DNA from: Parvularculaceae bacterium
Lineage (GTDB): Bacteria; Pseudomonadota; Alphaproteobacteria; Caulobacterales; Parvularculaceae
DNA: 64,000 nt
NCBI GenBank assembly: GCA_021776475.1
Contig: JAJFFV010000006.1
Location: 124,001-188,000, forward strand
Direction: 5' to 3'
Shown here: positions 22,492 through 32,596 of the stretch, piece by piece
How the letters are laid out: each line of letters starts with the position of its first letter
Position numbering within the stretch: position 1 is the first letter of the stretch
Made by a program: the position numbers and the translations under genes
The notes under the pieces: generated by a model
The model's input: only the letters and a program-made list of their open reading frames with translations
Databases searched by the model: none
What the model was told of the DNA's origin: nothing

Positions 22492-22899
22492 TTACTTTTT
22501 TTGCCCTTGTTGGCGGTCGTTGGGCCAAGAAAGGGCCTGTTTCAGATCGTCAAGCATGACGGCGTAGGGGATCTTCAGCGACGCCTGCCGTGCTACCAGC
22601 ACATAGTCATATCCGACCTTCCCATAAAGAGGTAGCAGCGATTTAATACAGGATCGCAGGCGCCTTTTTATGCGATTGCGGCAGACAGCGTTACCCATTT
22701 TTTTTGTCACAATCATGCCGTAACGCGTATTTTGGTTCGATTCAGCGCAATCCGGGGCAGGCGCTGCCTGAAGCAGAAATGCCGGGGTGGAGCGATAGTA
22801 ACCCCCGTGTCTTTCGGGGTGCCTTATACGCAAAAAATCCGCCCTCGATTTTAAGGAGCGGATTGGCTGCGCATCCAGATGCGGCTTGGTTTGGGCCAT
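22492..22899 (-). CDS. rnpA: ribonuclease P protein component
   Basis: RYGMIVTKKMGNAVCRNRIKRRLRSCI RNR motif; between yidC and rpmH. Confidence 0.93.
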   Translation of the reverse strand: MAQTKPHLDAQPIRSLKSRADFLRIRHPERHGGYYRSTPAFLLQAAPAPDCAESNQNTRYGMIVTKKMGNAVCRNRIKRRLRSCIKSLLPLYGKVGYDYVLVARQASLKIPYAVMLDDLKQALSWPNDRQQGQKK

Positions 22900-22924
22900 T
22901 TAACCTTCTGGCGTTAGGGTCCGC

Positions 22925-23059
22925 TCAGGCAGACAGCTTTTTACGGCCCTTGGCGCGGCGTGCAGCAAGGATCTTACGGCCACCAACAGTTGCTTTGCGG
23001 GCACGAAATCCATGACGTCTCTTGCGGACGAGCCGACTTGGCTGATAAGTTCTTTTCAT
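22925..23059 (-). CDS. rpmH: 50S ribosomal protein L34 (absent from ORF track)
   Basis: Exact 44-aa [47 protein letters not shown], directly upstream of rnpA. Confidence 0.98.
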   Translation of the reverse strand: MKRTYQPSRLVRKRRHGFRARKATVGGRKILAARRAKGRKKLSA

Positions 23060-23342
23060 CGGAGGAGCCTCTCAGGCGATAATATGCGTTTGGAAGGGGC
23101 GGGCTTACGACAGTGGGTTTCTAGCGTCAAGTGTTCCATCTCCCGAAAAAGGTGGAATCAGCCATAGATACTCACGTAAAGCTGACGAAATTGTGTGTTC
23201 TGACTAGCGTATCTGTGACACCCATCAGGGATGAAATGGGTTATGGAGTGCTCCTATCAAGTTGACCGCGGCGAGAGTGATCTGGCCGCACCGGACAAAG
23301 TGTTTTACAAATCAATGTGCGGTTGAGCACAGGAGGGAATTT

Positions 23343-24182
23343 ATGACGACGAGTACTACAGCAGTAGACCGGAAGAGCGCGTGTAAGGCGTTTTTTACGG
23401 CTCTGGCGGCTTCGGCAGCCCTGATTTCATTTCAACTACCCGCATCTGCAGCGGATTTTTCATCATACTCGGGGACAAATACCAAGACGATTGATCATGT
23501 AGTCTGGAGTGATTTCCTGACGAAATATGTGCGTCCGGCAGACAGCGGTATCAACCTCGTTGCCTATAGTGAGGTCACTGGTGAGGACAAGCAGGCGCTT
23601 AAGGAATACATTGACAGCCTGGCAGCGATAGATCCGACTGAGCTGACCGAAGATGAAGCTTTTGCCTATTGGGTCAACCTTTATAACGCGGTCACAATTG
23701 ATGTTGTGCTCGACAATTATCCGGTCAATTCGATCAAGGATATCCGTTCGGGCTTTAGAGCTGGCCCCTGGAAAATGAAGCTCGTCGAGGTCAAAGGCGA
23801 TGAACTTTCCCTCGATAACATTGAACACGATATTTTGCGGGAATTTTTCGAAGAACCGCGCGTCCACTATGCTGTGAATTGCGCCTCTATCGGCTGTCCG
23901 AATCTGGCGATGGAGGCTTATTCCGGCCCGACCCTGGATGATCAACTTGATCGTGCAGCGTATGCGTATGTCAACGATCCGCGCGGCGTGACCGTTAAAG
24001 ACAACGGCGATGTAGTGCTTTCCAACATATACAAGTGGTTCAAAGTGGATTTCGGTTCATCACCGACACAGATCCTTGCTCATATAAGGCGGTATGCAGA
24101 CGATGATCTGCGCGCTCAACTGACTGCTATAACGAAAATTAGCGGGTATGAATATGACTGGAACCTGAACGACGCAAATTAG
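23343..24182 (+). CDS. DUF547 domain protein, exported
   Basis: Signal peptide; AFWVNLYNAVTI-like (AYWVNLYNAVTIDVVL) and HYAVNCASIGCPNL motifs; start at ATG 23343. Confidence 0.9.
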   Translation: MTTSTTAVDRKSACKAFFTALAASAALISFQLPASAADFSSYSGTNTKTIDHVVWSDFLTKYVRPADSGINLVAYSEVTGEDKQALKEYIDSLAAIDPTELTEDEAFAYWVNLYNAVTIDVVLDNYPVNSIKDIRSGFRAGPWKMKLVEVKGDELSLDNIEHDILREFFEEPRVHYAVNCASIGCPNLAMEAYSGPTLDDQLDRAAYAYVNDPRGVTVKDNGDVVLSNIYKWFKVDFGSSPTQILAHIRRYADDDLRAQLTAITKISGYEYDWNLNDAN

Positions 24183-24226
24183 GTGTCGTTCAGAACCAGC
24201 CCCGTTGAATAGAGAAAGAATTTATC

Positions 24227-25108
24227 ATGAATACGACACCGCAGGGCACGCCCGGATCGTCCGGCGCGCCTGATCCTGAAAAAAAAGATCAGCTCGTAAC
24301 TGAAACCGAAGAATCGCTCAAAACCGAACCGGCATTGCATGTCGCAAGCAACGCAGCGGCGCCGGAGACCCCGCCGCAGAAGAAAAACTTGCTGGTCCGG
24401 CTCGCGCCGGTCGGCGTTATCGTCGTGGCGTTGATGTTATTCTTTGTGTTCGATCTTGATCGGTTCTTCAATTTCGACCTGATCAGTGAAAACAAAGAGG
24501 CTCTGGACAGCTGGATTAGCGCAAACACCTTACTGGCTGTTTTGCTGTTCGCCGCGGCTTACGCAGGTGCGGTTGCGATATCTTTTCCCGGCGCGACGAT
24601 ATTCACTGTCGCGGGCGGATTTCTCCTCGGACTTTGGAAAGGCACGATCGGCGTCGTCATCGGTGCGACGATCGGTGCTGTGATCATCTTTATGATGGCC
24701 AAAACGGTTTTTGGCGATTCTCTCCGGTCAAAGGCGGGCGGTTTCGTCAAGAAAATGGAACAGGGTTTTCGCGAGGATGAGTTGAGTTATATGTTCCTCC
24801 TGCGCCTGGTCCCTGCATTTCCGTTTTTCGCGGTCAACATTGCTGCCGGGGTTCTTGGGGTGAAGCTGCGAAACTACTTTATTGGCACGTTTTTAGGTAT
24901 TATTCCGGGAACCTTCGTATACGTGTCGATAGGTAATGCGATAGCAGAGGGCGCAGCGTCAATCGATGATACAAGCTTGCTCTCTGTCTTTTCAAAACCA
25001 TCTGTCCTTCTTCCCTTTGTCGGCCTCGCCTTGCTTGGGTTGATGCCCATCGTTATCAAACGGGTCACCGGGAAAAAATCTGCGCTGGCGGATACTACAT
25101 CCAACTAA
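24227..25108 (+). CDS. TVP38/TMEM64 (VTT domain) family membrane protein
   Basis: FPGATIFTVAGGFLLGLWKG, LRLVPAFPFFAVNIAAG, IPGTFVYVSIG. Confidence 0.92.
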   Translation: MNTTPQGTPGSSGAPDPEKKDQLVTETEESLKTEPALHVASNAAAPETPPQKKNLLVRLAPVGVIVVALMLFFVFDLDRFFNFDLISENKEALDSWISANTLLAVLLFAAAYAGAVAISFPGATIFTVAGGFLLGLWKGTIGVVIGATIGAVIIFMMAKTVFGDSLRSKAGGFVKKMEQGFREDELSYMFLLRLVPAFPFFAVNIAAGVLGVKLRNYFIGTFLGIIPGTFVYVSIGNAIAEGAASIDDTSLLSVFSKPSVLLPFVGLALLGLMPIVIKRVTGKKSALADTTSN

Positions 25109-25121
25109 AAGAGAAATAATC

Positions 25122-26546
25122 ATGACAAAGAATGTATCAGCCGATATTTGTATTATCGGCGCGGGCTCCGGCGGCTTGTCGCTTGCAGCCGGCGCGGCGC
25201 AACTTGGCAAAAAAGTTGTTTTGCTTGAGAAAGGCAAAATGGGTGGCGACTGCCTTAACTATGGCTGTGTCCCTTCCAAAGCGCTTCTGGCAGCAGGTAA
25301 AACCGCGCAAATCATGCGCGATGCAGATAAATATGGCGTCCAGGGAATCGAACCGAGTGTTGATTTCAAAAAAGTTCACGACCATGTCCACCGCGTGATC
25401 GCGGCCATTGAACCCAATGACAGCCAGGAGCGGTTTGAAGGGTTTGGCGTCACCGTGATCCGTGAGGCTGGTCGCTTTATTAGCAAAAACGAAGTCCAGG
25501 CGGGTGATACAATCATCAAGGCAAAATTCATTGTCGTGTGTACAGGCTCGTCACCTTTTGTGCCGCCGATCAGCGGTCTGCAGGATGTACCTTTTCTGAC
25601 AAATGAAATTATTTTTGATCAAACCGAACTGCCGGGCCATTTGGTCATAATCGGGGGCGGCCCAATAGGCCTTGAAATGGCACAGGCGCATCGCCGGTTA
25701 GGGGCTGATGTAACAGTTCTCGAAGGCGCAATGATCTTGCCGAAGGATGATCAGGAACTCGTCGACGTTGTTCGCGAGAACATCGTCAAAGAAGGCGTCA
25801 ATCTGATTGAAGGCGCTATGGTTGCGTCAGTTTCCGGTTCAGCCGGGGCGATCACCGTCAATTACGAACAAGATGGCAAAGCGCAGTCGGTTCAGGGCAC
25901 GCATCTGCTAGTCGCCACCGGGCGCAAAGCCAATCTCGACGGACTTGATCTCGAAAAAGCCGGCGTTGAATACGCACGCCGGGGCATCAAAGTGGACAAC
26001 CGTCTGCGGACAACCAACAAGCGTATATACGCCTCCGGAGATGTTGCAGGCGGTCGTCAGTTCACCCACGTTGCCGGGTACCATTCCGGGATCCTCGTTC
26101 AGAACATGCTTTTCAAAGTGCCCGCCAAAAATGCCGAACACAACGCGCCATGGGTGACATATGTCGACCCCGAGCTTGCGCATGTCGGTCTCAACGAAGA
26201 GATGGCGAAAGCGGCAGGCGTTAAATATTCCGTAGCCAGATGGGAGTTTGAGGAGAATGACCGGGCGCAAGCGGAACATGCGACAAACGGTATCGTCAAA
26301 GCCATTATCGGCAAAGCTGGCAAAATTCTCGGATGCTCGATCGTTGGCAAAAATGCCGGTGACTTGATCAATCCATGGGCACTCGCTGTCGCGAATGGCC
26401 TCAAAATAAGAGCTTTCACCAATATGATCGCACCTTATCCGACTTTGGGTGAGGTCAACAAACGGGTTGCCGGCGCTTACTACACACCAACCCTGTTCTC
26501 TGATCGAACAAGGTTTGTTATTAAACTTCTGTCGACCTTTGACTGA
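25122..26546 (+). CDS. FAD-dependent pyridine nucleotide-disulfide oxidoreductase (lipoamide dehydrogenase/mercuric-reductase-like)
   Basis: GAGSGGLSLA, GGDCLNYGCVPSKALL redox CxxxxC, IIGGGPIGLEMAQ, YASGDVAGG. Confidence 0.94.
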   Translation: MTKNVSADICIIGAGSGGLSLAAGAAQLGKKVVLLEKGKMGGDCLNYGCVPSKALLAAGKTAQIMRDADKYGVQGIEPSVDFKKVHDHVHRVIAAIEPNDSQERFEGFGVTVIREAGRFISKNEVQAGDTIIKAKFIVVCTGSSPFVPPISGLQDVPFLTNEIIFDQTELPGHLVIIGGGPIGLEMAQAHRRLGADVTVLEGAMILPKDDQELVDVVRENIVKEGVNLIEGAMVASVSGSAGAITVNYEQDGKAQSVQGTHLLVATGRKANLDGLDLEKAGVEYARRGIKVDNRLRTTNKRIYASGDVAGGRQFTHVAGYHSGILVQNMLFKVPAKNAEHNAPWVTYVDPELAHVGLNEEMAKAAGVKYSVARWEFEENDRAQAEHATNGIVKAIIGKAGKILGCSIVGKNAGDLINPWALAVANGLKIRAFTNMIAPYPTLGEVNKRVAGAYYTPTLFSDRTRFVIKLLSTFD

Positions 26547-26566
26547 TCTTCAGAGTAAAAAGGGAC

Positions 26567-28006
26567 ATGACTGAGGAGGGTAACAAGGGGTTTTGGCGAA
26601 ACCTCAGGATGCGCCGGCAGACATTGCCGGTCCAGCTTCTGCTGATGACAATTTTGTTCGTCATCATCGCTGAGATCCTGCTTTTTATTCCGTCGGTTGC
26701 CAAGTTTCGCTATGACTGGCTGGCTGAGCGGATTGAGCGGGCCTATCTGGCGTCTCTGGCATTTGAGGTCGCGCCGGAGAACATGGTCGACGATGAGACC
26801 GTTCGTCAGCTTTTTTCAACGGCGGAAATACTTGGTGTACGTCTCGAGGTAGAAGGGCGCAGCCAGCTTGTCCTTGGGCCGGACATCATGACCAAACCGG
26901 GGCTTGAATTCCGGCAAATCGATCTGCGGGAGCGGAACAACATCGTTTATGTTCGTGATGCGCTTTTTAATATATTTTCTGTAGACAATGCCTATCTTTT
27001 GGTGATGGGCAATCCGGATGCAGCACCCAATGTGGCAATTGAGCTGTTCCTCGAAAAAGCACCCTTACAAAGAGCGCTGTGGCGATTCAGCGCTGGTGTA
27101 CTGGCGCTTTCCATTGCAATTGCGGCTTTTGTTGCCGCCGGCATTTACCTCGTCATCATGAACATGTTTATGCGGCCGATGATTGAACTTACCGCCAATA
27201 TGGCGAGGTTTCAGGAACAACCGGAAGACCAGGCGCGGCTCATGCGCCCGTCCGGCCGGCAGGATGAGTTGGGCGAAGCCGAACAGGTACTGGCGTCAAT
27301 GCAAAACGAAATTCGGTCAGCCCTCAGCCAGAAAGCACGCCTCGCAACCCTTGGTGAAGGCGTGGCAAAAATCAATCATGATCTTCGCAATGTTCTAGCG
27401 AGTGCCGTCCTCATGTCTGATCGTCTTGCAAAAAGTGAAGACCCGCGAGTACAAAAGCTCAGTCCACGTTTGATTAAGGCGCTGAACAAAGCCGTCGCGC
27501 TGTGCAAGGCGACACTTGACTATGGTCGGGCCGACATAACGGAAATTACAGAAGTGAATATGTTTGATCTGGTTGAGGAGGCAAGTGAAGGTCTCAGTCA
27601 TTTCTCCGAAGGTGATACGCCGGTTCGGTTTGTGAACAATGTTTCTCCCGACGTGTTTGTACAGGGCGATCGCACCCAGCTATTCAGGGCATTGTTCAAC
27701 CTTGCGCGCAATGCCGCAGAAGTTTTGTCAGGAACTAGCACCAAAAATCCGGTGATCAGATTTAGGTCCGAAGAGACTGCCGACAGTTTGACGATCGATG
27801 TTGAAGATAATGGCCCCGGGGTTCCAGAAGAAGCGCAGGCCAGCTTGTTTGTGCCGTTCAAGGGATCCAAACGGCAGGGTGGTTCAGGCCTGGGCCTGGC
27901 GATCGTAGCGGAGACAATACGCGCTCATGGCGGCGAAGTCCGGTTGGCAAAAACGGGAGCAGAGGGCACGGTGTTCCGGATTACCTTGCCGGTTACTTTT
28001 GCCTAA
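26567..28006 (+). CDS. sensor histidine kinase (HAMP + HATPase)
   Basis: Two TM segments flanking a periplasmic domain, NHDLRNVLASAV H-box, NLARNAAEVL, DNGPGVPEE, GGSGLGLAIV. Confidence 0.93.
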   Translation: MTEEGNKGFWRNLRMRRQTLPVQLLLMTILFVIIAEILLFIPSVAKFRYDWLAERIERAYLASLAFEVAPENMVDDETVRQLFSTAEILGVRLEVEGRSQLVLGPDIMTKPGLEFRQIDLRERNNIVYVRDALFNIFSVDNAYLLVMGNPDAAPNVAIELFLEKAPLQRALWRFSAGVLALSIAIAAFVAAGIYLVIMNMFMRPMIELTANMARFQEQPEDQARLMRPSGRQDELGEAEQVLASMQNEIRSALSQKARLATLGEGVAKINHDLRNVLASAVLMSDRLAKSEDPRVQKLSPRLIKALNKAVALCKATLDYGRADITEITEVNMFDLVEEASEGLSHFSEGDTPVRFVNNVSPDVFVQGDRTQLFRALFNLARNAAEVLSGTSTKNPVIRFRSEETADSLTIDVEDNGPGVPEEAQASLFVPFKGSKRQGGSGLGLAIVAETIRAHGGEVRLAKTGAEGTVFRITLPVTFA

Positions 28007-28289
28007 TTTTCTGGATCCCATCGCGCCACGATGAAGCTCCGGGAGCGACAGTTGGATGGCTAGTGTTAAGCCAAATCGGGCCGCAATTGAAGCTCCCGTG
28101 TGCGCCGGGGAATAACCCCAAACTCCGTCAAATGAGATTTGTCGGGAAGAAAATACCGACGATAATCATGGTACCGTGGACAGGCCAGCTATCAAGAGCA
28201 CCGTGCGCGTTGATGGGAGAGGCAAGCAAAACAAATGCGATGCAAATCGCAATGCAAAACGACTTGTTTGTTCATGTTGCAACAATGAA

Positions 28290-30047
28290 CTATTCGACCG
28301 TCCCGGTCCCAAACGTCCCTTCTCGCCGTTTATCAACACCGCCTTCAATCCCTTCAGGGGTCACGACAAACCCGTGAACGCCGCTGGTAAGGTCCGTTTT
28401 TCTGATTTCATGACCGAGTGCCTTAAGCCCCTCAAGGCGTATTTCATCAAGACGGGCATCTTCAACCAGCACGCCGCCGCGTGGCACAACCACATTCGGC
28501 TGGTCTATGGCGTCCTGCAGGGACATCTCCCAATCAATCAAGGCGACCAGTGTTTTCGCCACATAGCCGATAATGGCCGGGCCGCCTGGTGAGCCGAGGG
28601 CCGCATAAACCGTCCCGTCTTCATTGAAAATGATCGCAGGGCTCATCGAAGAGCGGGGCCGTTTCCCGGGAGCCGGTGCGTTGACAACAGGCTTGCCGTC
28701 GCGAACAGGCAAGAAAGAGAAGTCCGTTAGCTGATTATTGAGGATCATGCCACCAGCCATAAGATGACTGCCGAATGGGAACTCTACCGACGTCGTCATT
28801 GAGACAACGCGGCCATCTGCATCAATAATAGAGAAGTGACTGGTTGATGGCGGCTCAGGCGATGCATCCTTGCCAAGGTTTTTCTCCGTCTCCCCGATAT
28901 AAGAAAGCGGATCACCGGCCGTCACCTCAATTGAAGACCTGTCTTCCTTGATCAGCGTTGCCCGGTCCTTTATGTAGGCGGGGTTTAGGAGGGAAGAAAT
29001 GACATCTTCAGCGGTAAAGCTCGTCTCCTTAGAAGCATCGATATCGCCCAAAAAGATATTTCTGTCAGCGTAGGCAAGCCGACTCGCCTCGAGCAGCAGA
29101 TGCCAGGCCTGCGCAGACGCGGGCACCTTGCTGGCAAAATCAGTCTGTTCGAGGAGCATCAGTATTTGCAAGACTGTGACGCCGCCGGAGCTTGGTGGGG
29201 GCATCGAGCAGATGGTTTTTGTCCGGTAGGGCGCACAAACGGGTTCGCGCTTGATTGGCTGATAGTTCAAAAAGTCATCAAGTGTCATGGTGGCCGCGCC
29301 AGCCTCGGCATTGACCGCTAGCGCGATTTCCTCAGCAACCGGACCAGCATAAAAAACCGCAGGGCCCTTTTCGACAAGATACTCAAGCGTCGTCACGTAA
29401 GCGGGATTTCTCAGAACATGCCCGACGGGCCATGGTTCGCCATCGTCGTTGAGAAAATAGGCAGCGGCGCGCTTTTTTTGCGCGAGCCGCCCCTGTGTCG
29501 CCATCCGTGTAATGCTGTTGTGCAGCCGCGGTGTCACCTGGAACCCGTCGCGCGCATGGCTGAGGGCAGGTGCGACGAGGGTTTCCATCGGCAGGCGCCC
29601 GTGCTCTTCATGCGCCATTGCCAGCATTGCAACAACGCCCGGCACACCAACCGAGCGCCCACCGGTTACTGCGTCATAAAAAGGCATCGCCGTGCCATCA
29701 TCATTAAGGAACATGTCTTTTGAGGCGCTTGCCGGGGCTATTTCGCGGCCGTCATAAGCAACAACGCCGCTGGTTACCGGATCGTGATAGAGCATGAATG
29801 CGCCGCCAGCGAAACCAGATGATTGCGGTTCAACAAGACCAAGGACAGCCTGCACCGCAATTGCCGCATCGACCGCGCTGCCCCCCTGGGCCAGAATATC
29901 AAGCCCGGCCTGTGTCGCCAGCGGGTGCGCCGCTGCCACTGCATAAGTCTTTTCGGGTTCGCCGTCGCTAGCTATTTCGGGGGCGGGCTGTTTACCACAG
30001 GCCGCAGCAAAAAGGACAAGACAGGTAATCATCGAAATGCGCGACAT
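28290..30047 (-). CDS. ggt: gamma-glutamyltranspeptidase
   Basis: AAAHPLATQAGLDILAQGGSAVDAAIA, PSTSHFSIIDADGRVVSMTTSVE (catalytic Thr), GSPGGPAII; lipoprotein signal. Confidence 0.95.
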   Translation of the reverse strand: MSRISMITCLVLFAAACGKQPAPEIASDGEPEKTYAVAAAHPLATQAGLDILAQGGSAVDAAIAVQAVLGLVEPQSSGFAGGAFMLYHDPVTSGVVAYDGREIAPASASKDMFLNDDGTAMPFYDAVTGGRSVGVPGVVAMLAMAHEEHGRLPMETLVAPALSHARDGFQVTPRLHNSITRMATQGRLAQKKRAAAYFLNDDGEPWPVGHVLRNPAYVTTLEYLVEKGPAVFYAGPVAEEIALAVNAEAGAATMTLDDFLNYQPIKREPVCAPYRTKTICSMPPPSSGGVTVLQILMLLEQTDFASKVPASAQAWHLLLEASRLAYADRNIFLGDIDASKETSFTAEDVISSLLNPAYIKDRATLIKEDRSSIEVTAGDPLSYIGETEKNLGKDASPEPPSTSHFSIIDADGRVVSMTTSVEFPFGSHLMAGGMILNNQLTDFSFLPVRDGKPVVNAPAPGKRPRSSMSPAIIFNEDGTVYAALGSPGGPAIIGYVAKTLVALIDWEMSLQDAIDQPNVVVPRGGVLVEDARLDEIRLEGLKALGHEIRKTDLTSGVHGFVVTPEGIEGGVDKRREGTFGTGTVE

Positions 30048-30151
30048 GGCTGGTCCTTTCACGGGACAACAGGGTAAAGTCTCATTCAATCTACACACGC
30101 TATGGCCTGATCGGCAAATCCGGCGATCACCACAACCGACTTGGAGCGCGC

Positions 30152-31156
30152 ATGCCGAAAACTGTCAAAACTGGTCCGGGTCCAAACAACGCCATCACCG
30201 ATGTTGACGGCATTCAGGTAGGTCAGGCGGTGGATGAGAAAGCGGTGACCGGCGTCACCGTTATTGTGCCTGACCCGCCTTGTGTTTGCGGCGTAGATAT
30301 CAGAGGCGGTGGCCCCGGCACGCGGGAGACGGGGGCGTTGTTACCGGATACACTGGTCGACCGGATTGACGCCTTGGTACTGGCAGGGGGCTCAGTTTAC
30401 GGGCTTGCCGCCGCAGAAGGCGTGACGGTTGTTATGGGGGCCGAAGGACGTGGCTTTTCACTGGTGCCACGGGACGGAGTGCCGGTGTCGCCGATCGTGC
30501 CGGCTGCTATTTTATATGACCTTGCGAATGGCGGCGACAAGAATTGGGGCGAGAGCCCGCCTTATATCCGCCTCGGTAAGGAAGCGCTTGCCGCCGTCGG
30601 AGATGAAATCGCTGTTGGCCGGGCCGGCGCCGGATATGGCGCCGGCGCTGGTGCCTACGCCGGCGGCCTCGGCACGGCGTCCTACATAACCACGGACGGC
30701 TGGCAGATCGGGGCGATTGCCGCCGTCAACAGTTTCGGCTCGCCTTATATGCCGGGCAGCCTCTGTTTCTGGGCCTGGCCATATGAGTTGAACGGCGAGT
30801 TTGGCAATCGCCGGCCGGCCGGAGATGTTGCGCCCGCCCAGGAATTTCCGCCGGATACAAAACTCGGCTCAGCGACTGCCCGCACCAACACGACGATCTG
30901 TGCCGTGGCTGTTAACGCTAAACTCAGCAAGGCCCAAGCAAAGCGGCTCGCCATTATGGCTCAAGACGGGCTCGCCCGGGCGATCCGCCCGGTCCATGCA
31001 CCGACCGACGGGGACGTTGTCTTCGCGCTTGGCACCGGTGTCAAAGAACTGCCGGATCCGCAGCTTCTCACCCTGACGCGGCTTGGGTCAATTGCCGCCG
31101 ATTGCCTTGCAAGAGCCATTGCGCGCGGTGTTTACGGCGCAGAAAACGATGGCTGA
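30152..31156 (+). CDS. P1 family peptidase (DmpA-like)
   Basis: GPGPNNAITDVDGIQVGQA, GGSVYGLAAAEGV, TNTTICAVAVNAKLSKAQAKRLAIMAQDGLARAI. Confidence 0.93.
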   Translation: MPKTVKTGPGPNNAITDVDGIQVGQAVDEKAVTGVTVIVPDPPCVCGVDIRGGGPGTRETGALLPDTLVDRIDALVLAGGSVYGLAAAEGVTVVMGAEGRGFSLVPRDGVPVSPIVPAAILYDLANGGDKNWGESPPYIRLGKEALAAVGDEIAVGRAGAGYGAGAGAYAGGLGTASYITTDGWQIGAIAAVNSFGSPYMPGSLCFWAWPYELNGEFGNRRPAGDVAPAQEFPPDTKLGSATARTNTTICAVAVNAKLSKAQAKRLAIMAQDGLARAIRPVHAPTDGDVVFALGTGVKELPDPQLLTLTRLGSIAADCLARAIARGVYGAENDG

Positions 31157-31221
31157 ATCTCCTTGCAATCACGGTGCGATTGGGCTTTAAACCGCGTTCT
31201 GCAACACGATATTTGCATCAG

Positions 31222-31298
31222 GCACCCGTAGCTCAGCTGGATAGAGCACTAGACTACGAATCTAGGGGTCGGGAGTTCGAATCTCTCCGGGTGTGCCA
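31222..31298 (+). tRNA. tRNA-Arg (anticodon ACG), encoded CCA
   Basis: GCACCCG acceptor pairs CGGGTGT; D arm GCTC/GAGC; anticodon stem CTAGA-CTACGAA-TCTAG; T arm GGGAG-TTCGAAT-CTCTC; G-CCA 3' end. Confidence 0.97.
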
Positions 31299-31309
31299 TT
31301 TTTCAGAAA

Positions 31310-32392
31310 TTAGCTCCGCCAGCGGAGGGTTGTCGGCTGGATGGGGTTGACGAAGGTTTGACCTGAAGTCTGGGCGTCATCCCAGATTTTTTTGAGCCGA
31401 AAATACCACTTCGCCTGTGTGTCGGCGTCGTTGATCAGCATCAGCCGTGGATCGAACTGTAACCCCTGTTTTTGCAGCATCACTATTTCATGGTCCTGCC
31501 GAAGGAAGGCGCGGCCGAGGGGGGCGAGGAATACTTTCATCAGACTGTAAATCGGATTGGTCCAATAAAAAGTCTGCGTCACTTCAGTGGATTCATCGTC
31601 CAATGGCGTCACAGTCGTCAGCCCAAGGATTTTATGCTTCCCAACCGTGATAAGCTCTGTGCGAATGCCGGGCAGGCGAAAGGTGATTTCGGTGGTCGGC
31701 TTGCCGCCAAGGATTTTGTAGCCCGCCGAGTTAGAGGAGGGTTTGTGGGCGACCATCGTAAAGCCAAGGTCTGTTGGCGCAAACACCTTTGCTTTTTCGT
31801 GGATTGAGCTTTCCGAGCGCCACCACCAAGCTTTGTGGACGAAGGGACCATGCGCCGGATCCATCAGGCCGATCACGGCGTGATCAACGTGGCAGTCGAA
31901 TGTCAGTTGATCGCGCATGCGTGGGCGCGCGTCTTTATCAATACCTGGCAAAACCGGTGCCGGCGTTTCTGGCGCAGGCGTGTCCATGCCAGGCCGCATT
32001 TCTTCCTGCGGCATGTAAATCCAGATCAGCCCTTGGCGTTCAGTCAGGTGATAACGCTGGACACGGATCTTTTCGATATCGATTTCTTGTCCTGGTACGA
32101 GAGACGGGATCGCGGCGCAGCGCCCGTCCGCGCCAAAGCGCCAACCATGATAAGGACACTCGACCTGATCAGAGGTAACCGTTTCGCCGACCGCGCTGTC
32201 GCCTGGCGCCAATAGCCGGCCCGCGGATAAGAGGACGCCGCGATGCGGACAGAGGTCTTTCAATGCAAAGGCCTCACCTGATTTGGTGCGGCCAAACAGG
32301 ACCGGCTCTCCCAGCAGTTTTTTGTGCACTAGCTTGCCCGCAGTCACGTCACGGCTCGACAGTGCGAAATACCAGATATTACGCAAAAACAT
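31310..32392 (-). CDS. Rieske [2Fe-2S] aromatic-ring-hydroxylating oxygenase alpha-subunit-like
   Basis: CPHRGVLLS...CPYHGWRFG Rieske ligands; DHAVIGLMDPAHGPFVH non-haem iron region. Confidence 0.88.
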   Translation of the reverse strand: MFLRNIWYFALSSRDVTAGKLVHKKLLGEPVLFGRTKSGEAFALKDLCPHRGVLLSAGRLLAPGDSAVGETVTSDQVECPYHGWRFGADGRCAAIPSLVPGQEIDIEKIRVQRYHLTERQGLIWIYMPQEEMRPGMDTPAPETPAPVLPGIDKDARPRMRDQLTFDCHVDHAVIGLMDPAHGPFVHKAWWWRSESSIHEKAKVFAPTDLGFTMVAHKPSSNSAGYKILGGKPTTEITFRLPGIRTELITVGKHKILGLTTVTPLDDESTEVTQTFYWTNPIYSLMKVFLAPLGRAFLRQDHEIVMLQKQGLQFDPRLMLINDADTQAKWYFRLKKIWDDAQTSGQTFVNPIQPTTLRWRS

Positions 32393-32543
32393 TTTTGCTC
32401 CCTGTTCTTGGTGCAAACACTTAAAATGAAGGCAGAGATAAGCGCAGCTGTGGTTTTAGCGCAAGCGTGGCGGCTTGCCGGGGAATTGATGTGAGGTGAG
32501 ATCAAACGCTGTCTGCCGACAACACGTCATGTGTAGGCTCGCC

Positions 32544-32576
32544 AAAAAAAAGCAGGGCACGATGGCCCTGCTTTTT
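32544..32576. terminator. Rho-independent terminator downstream of the beta-helix gene
   Basis: AAAAAAAAGCAGGGCacgatgGCCCTGCTTTTT. Confidence 0.88.
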
Positions 32577-32596
32577 AAGCTTTTGTTTGGGCGTTG

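Noticed and set aside
31222-31298. tRNA-Arg as an integration site for a mobile element
   Set aside because: No integrase gene or duplicated tRNA 3' end is visible near it; flanking genes look like ordinary chromosome.
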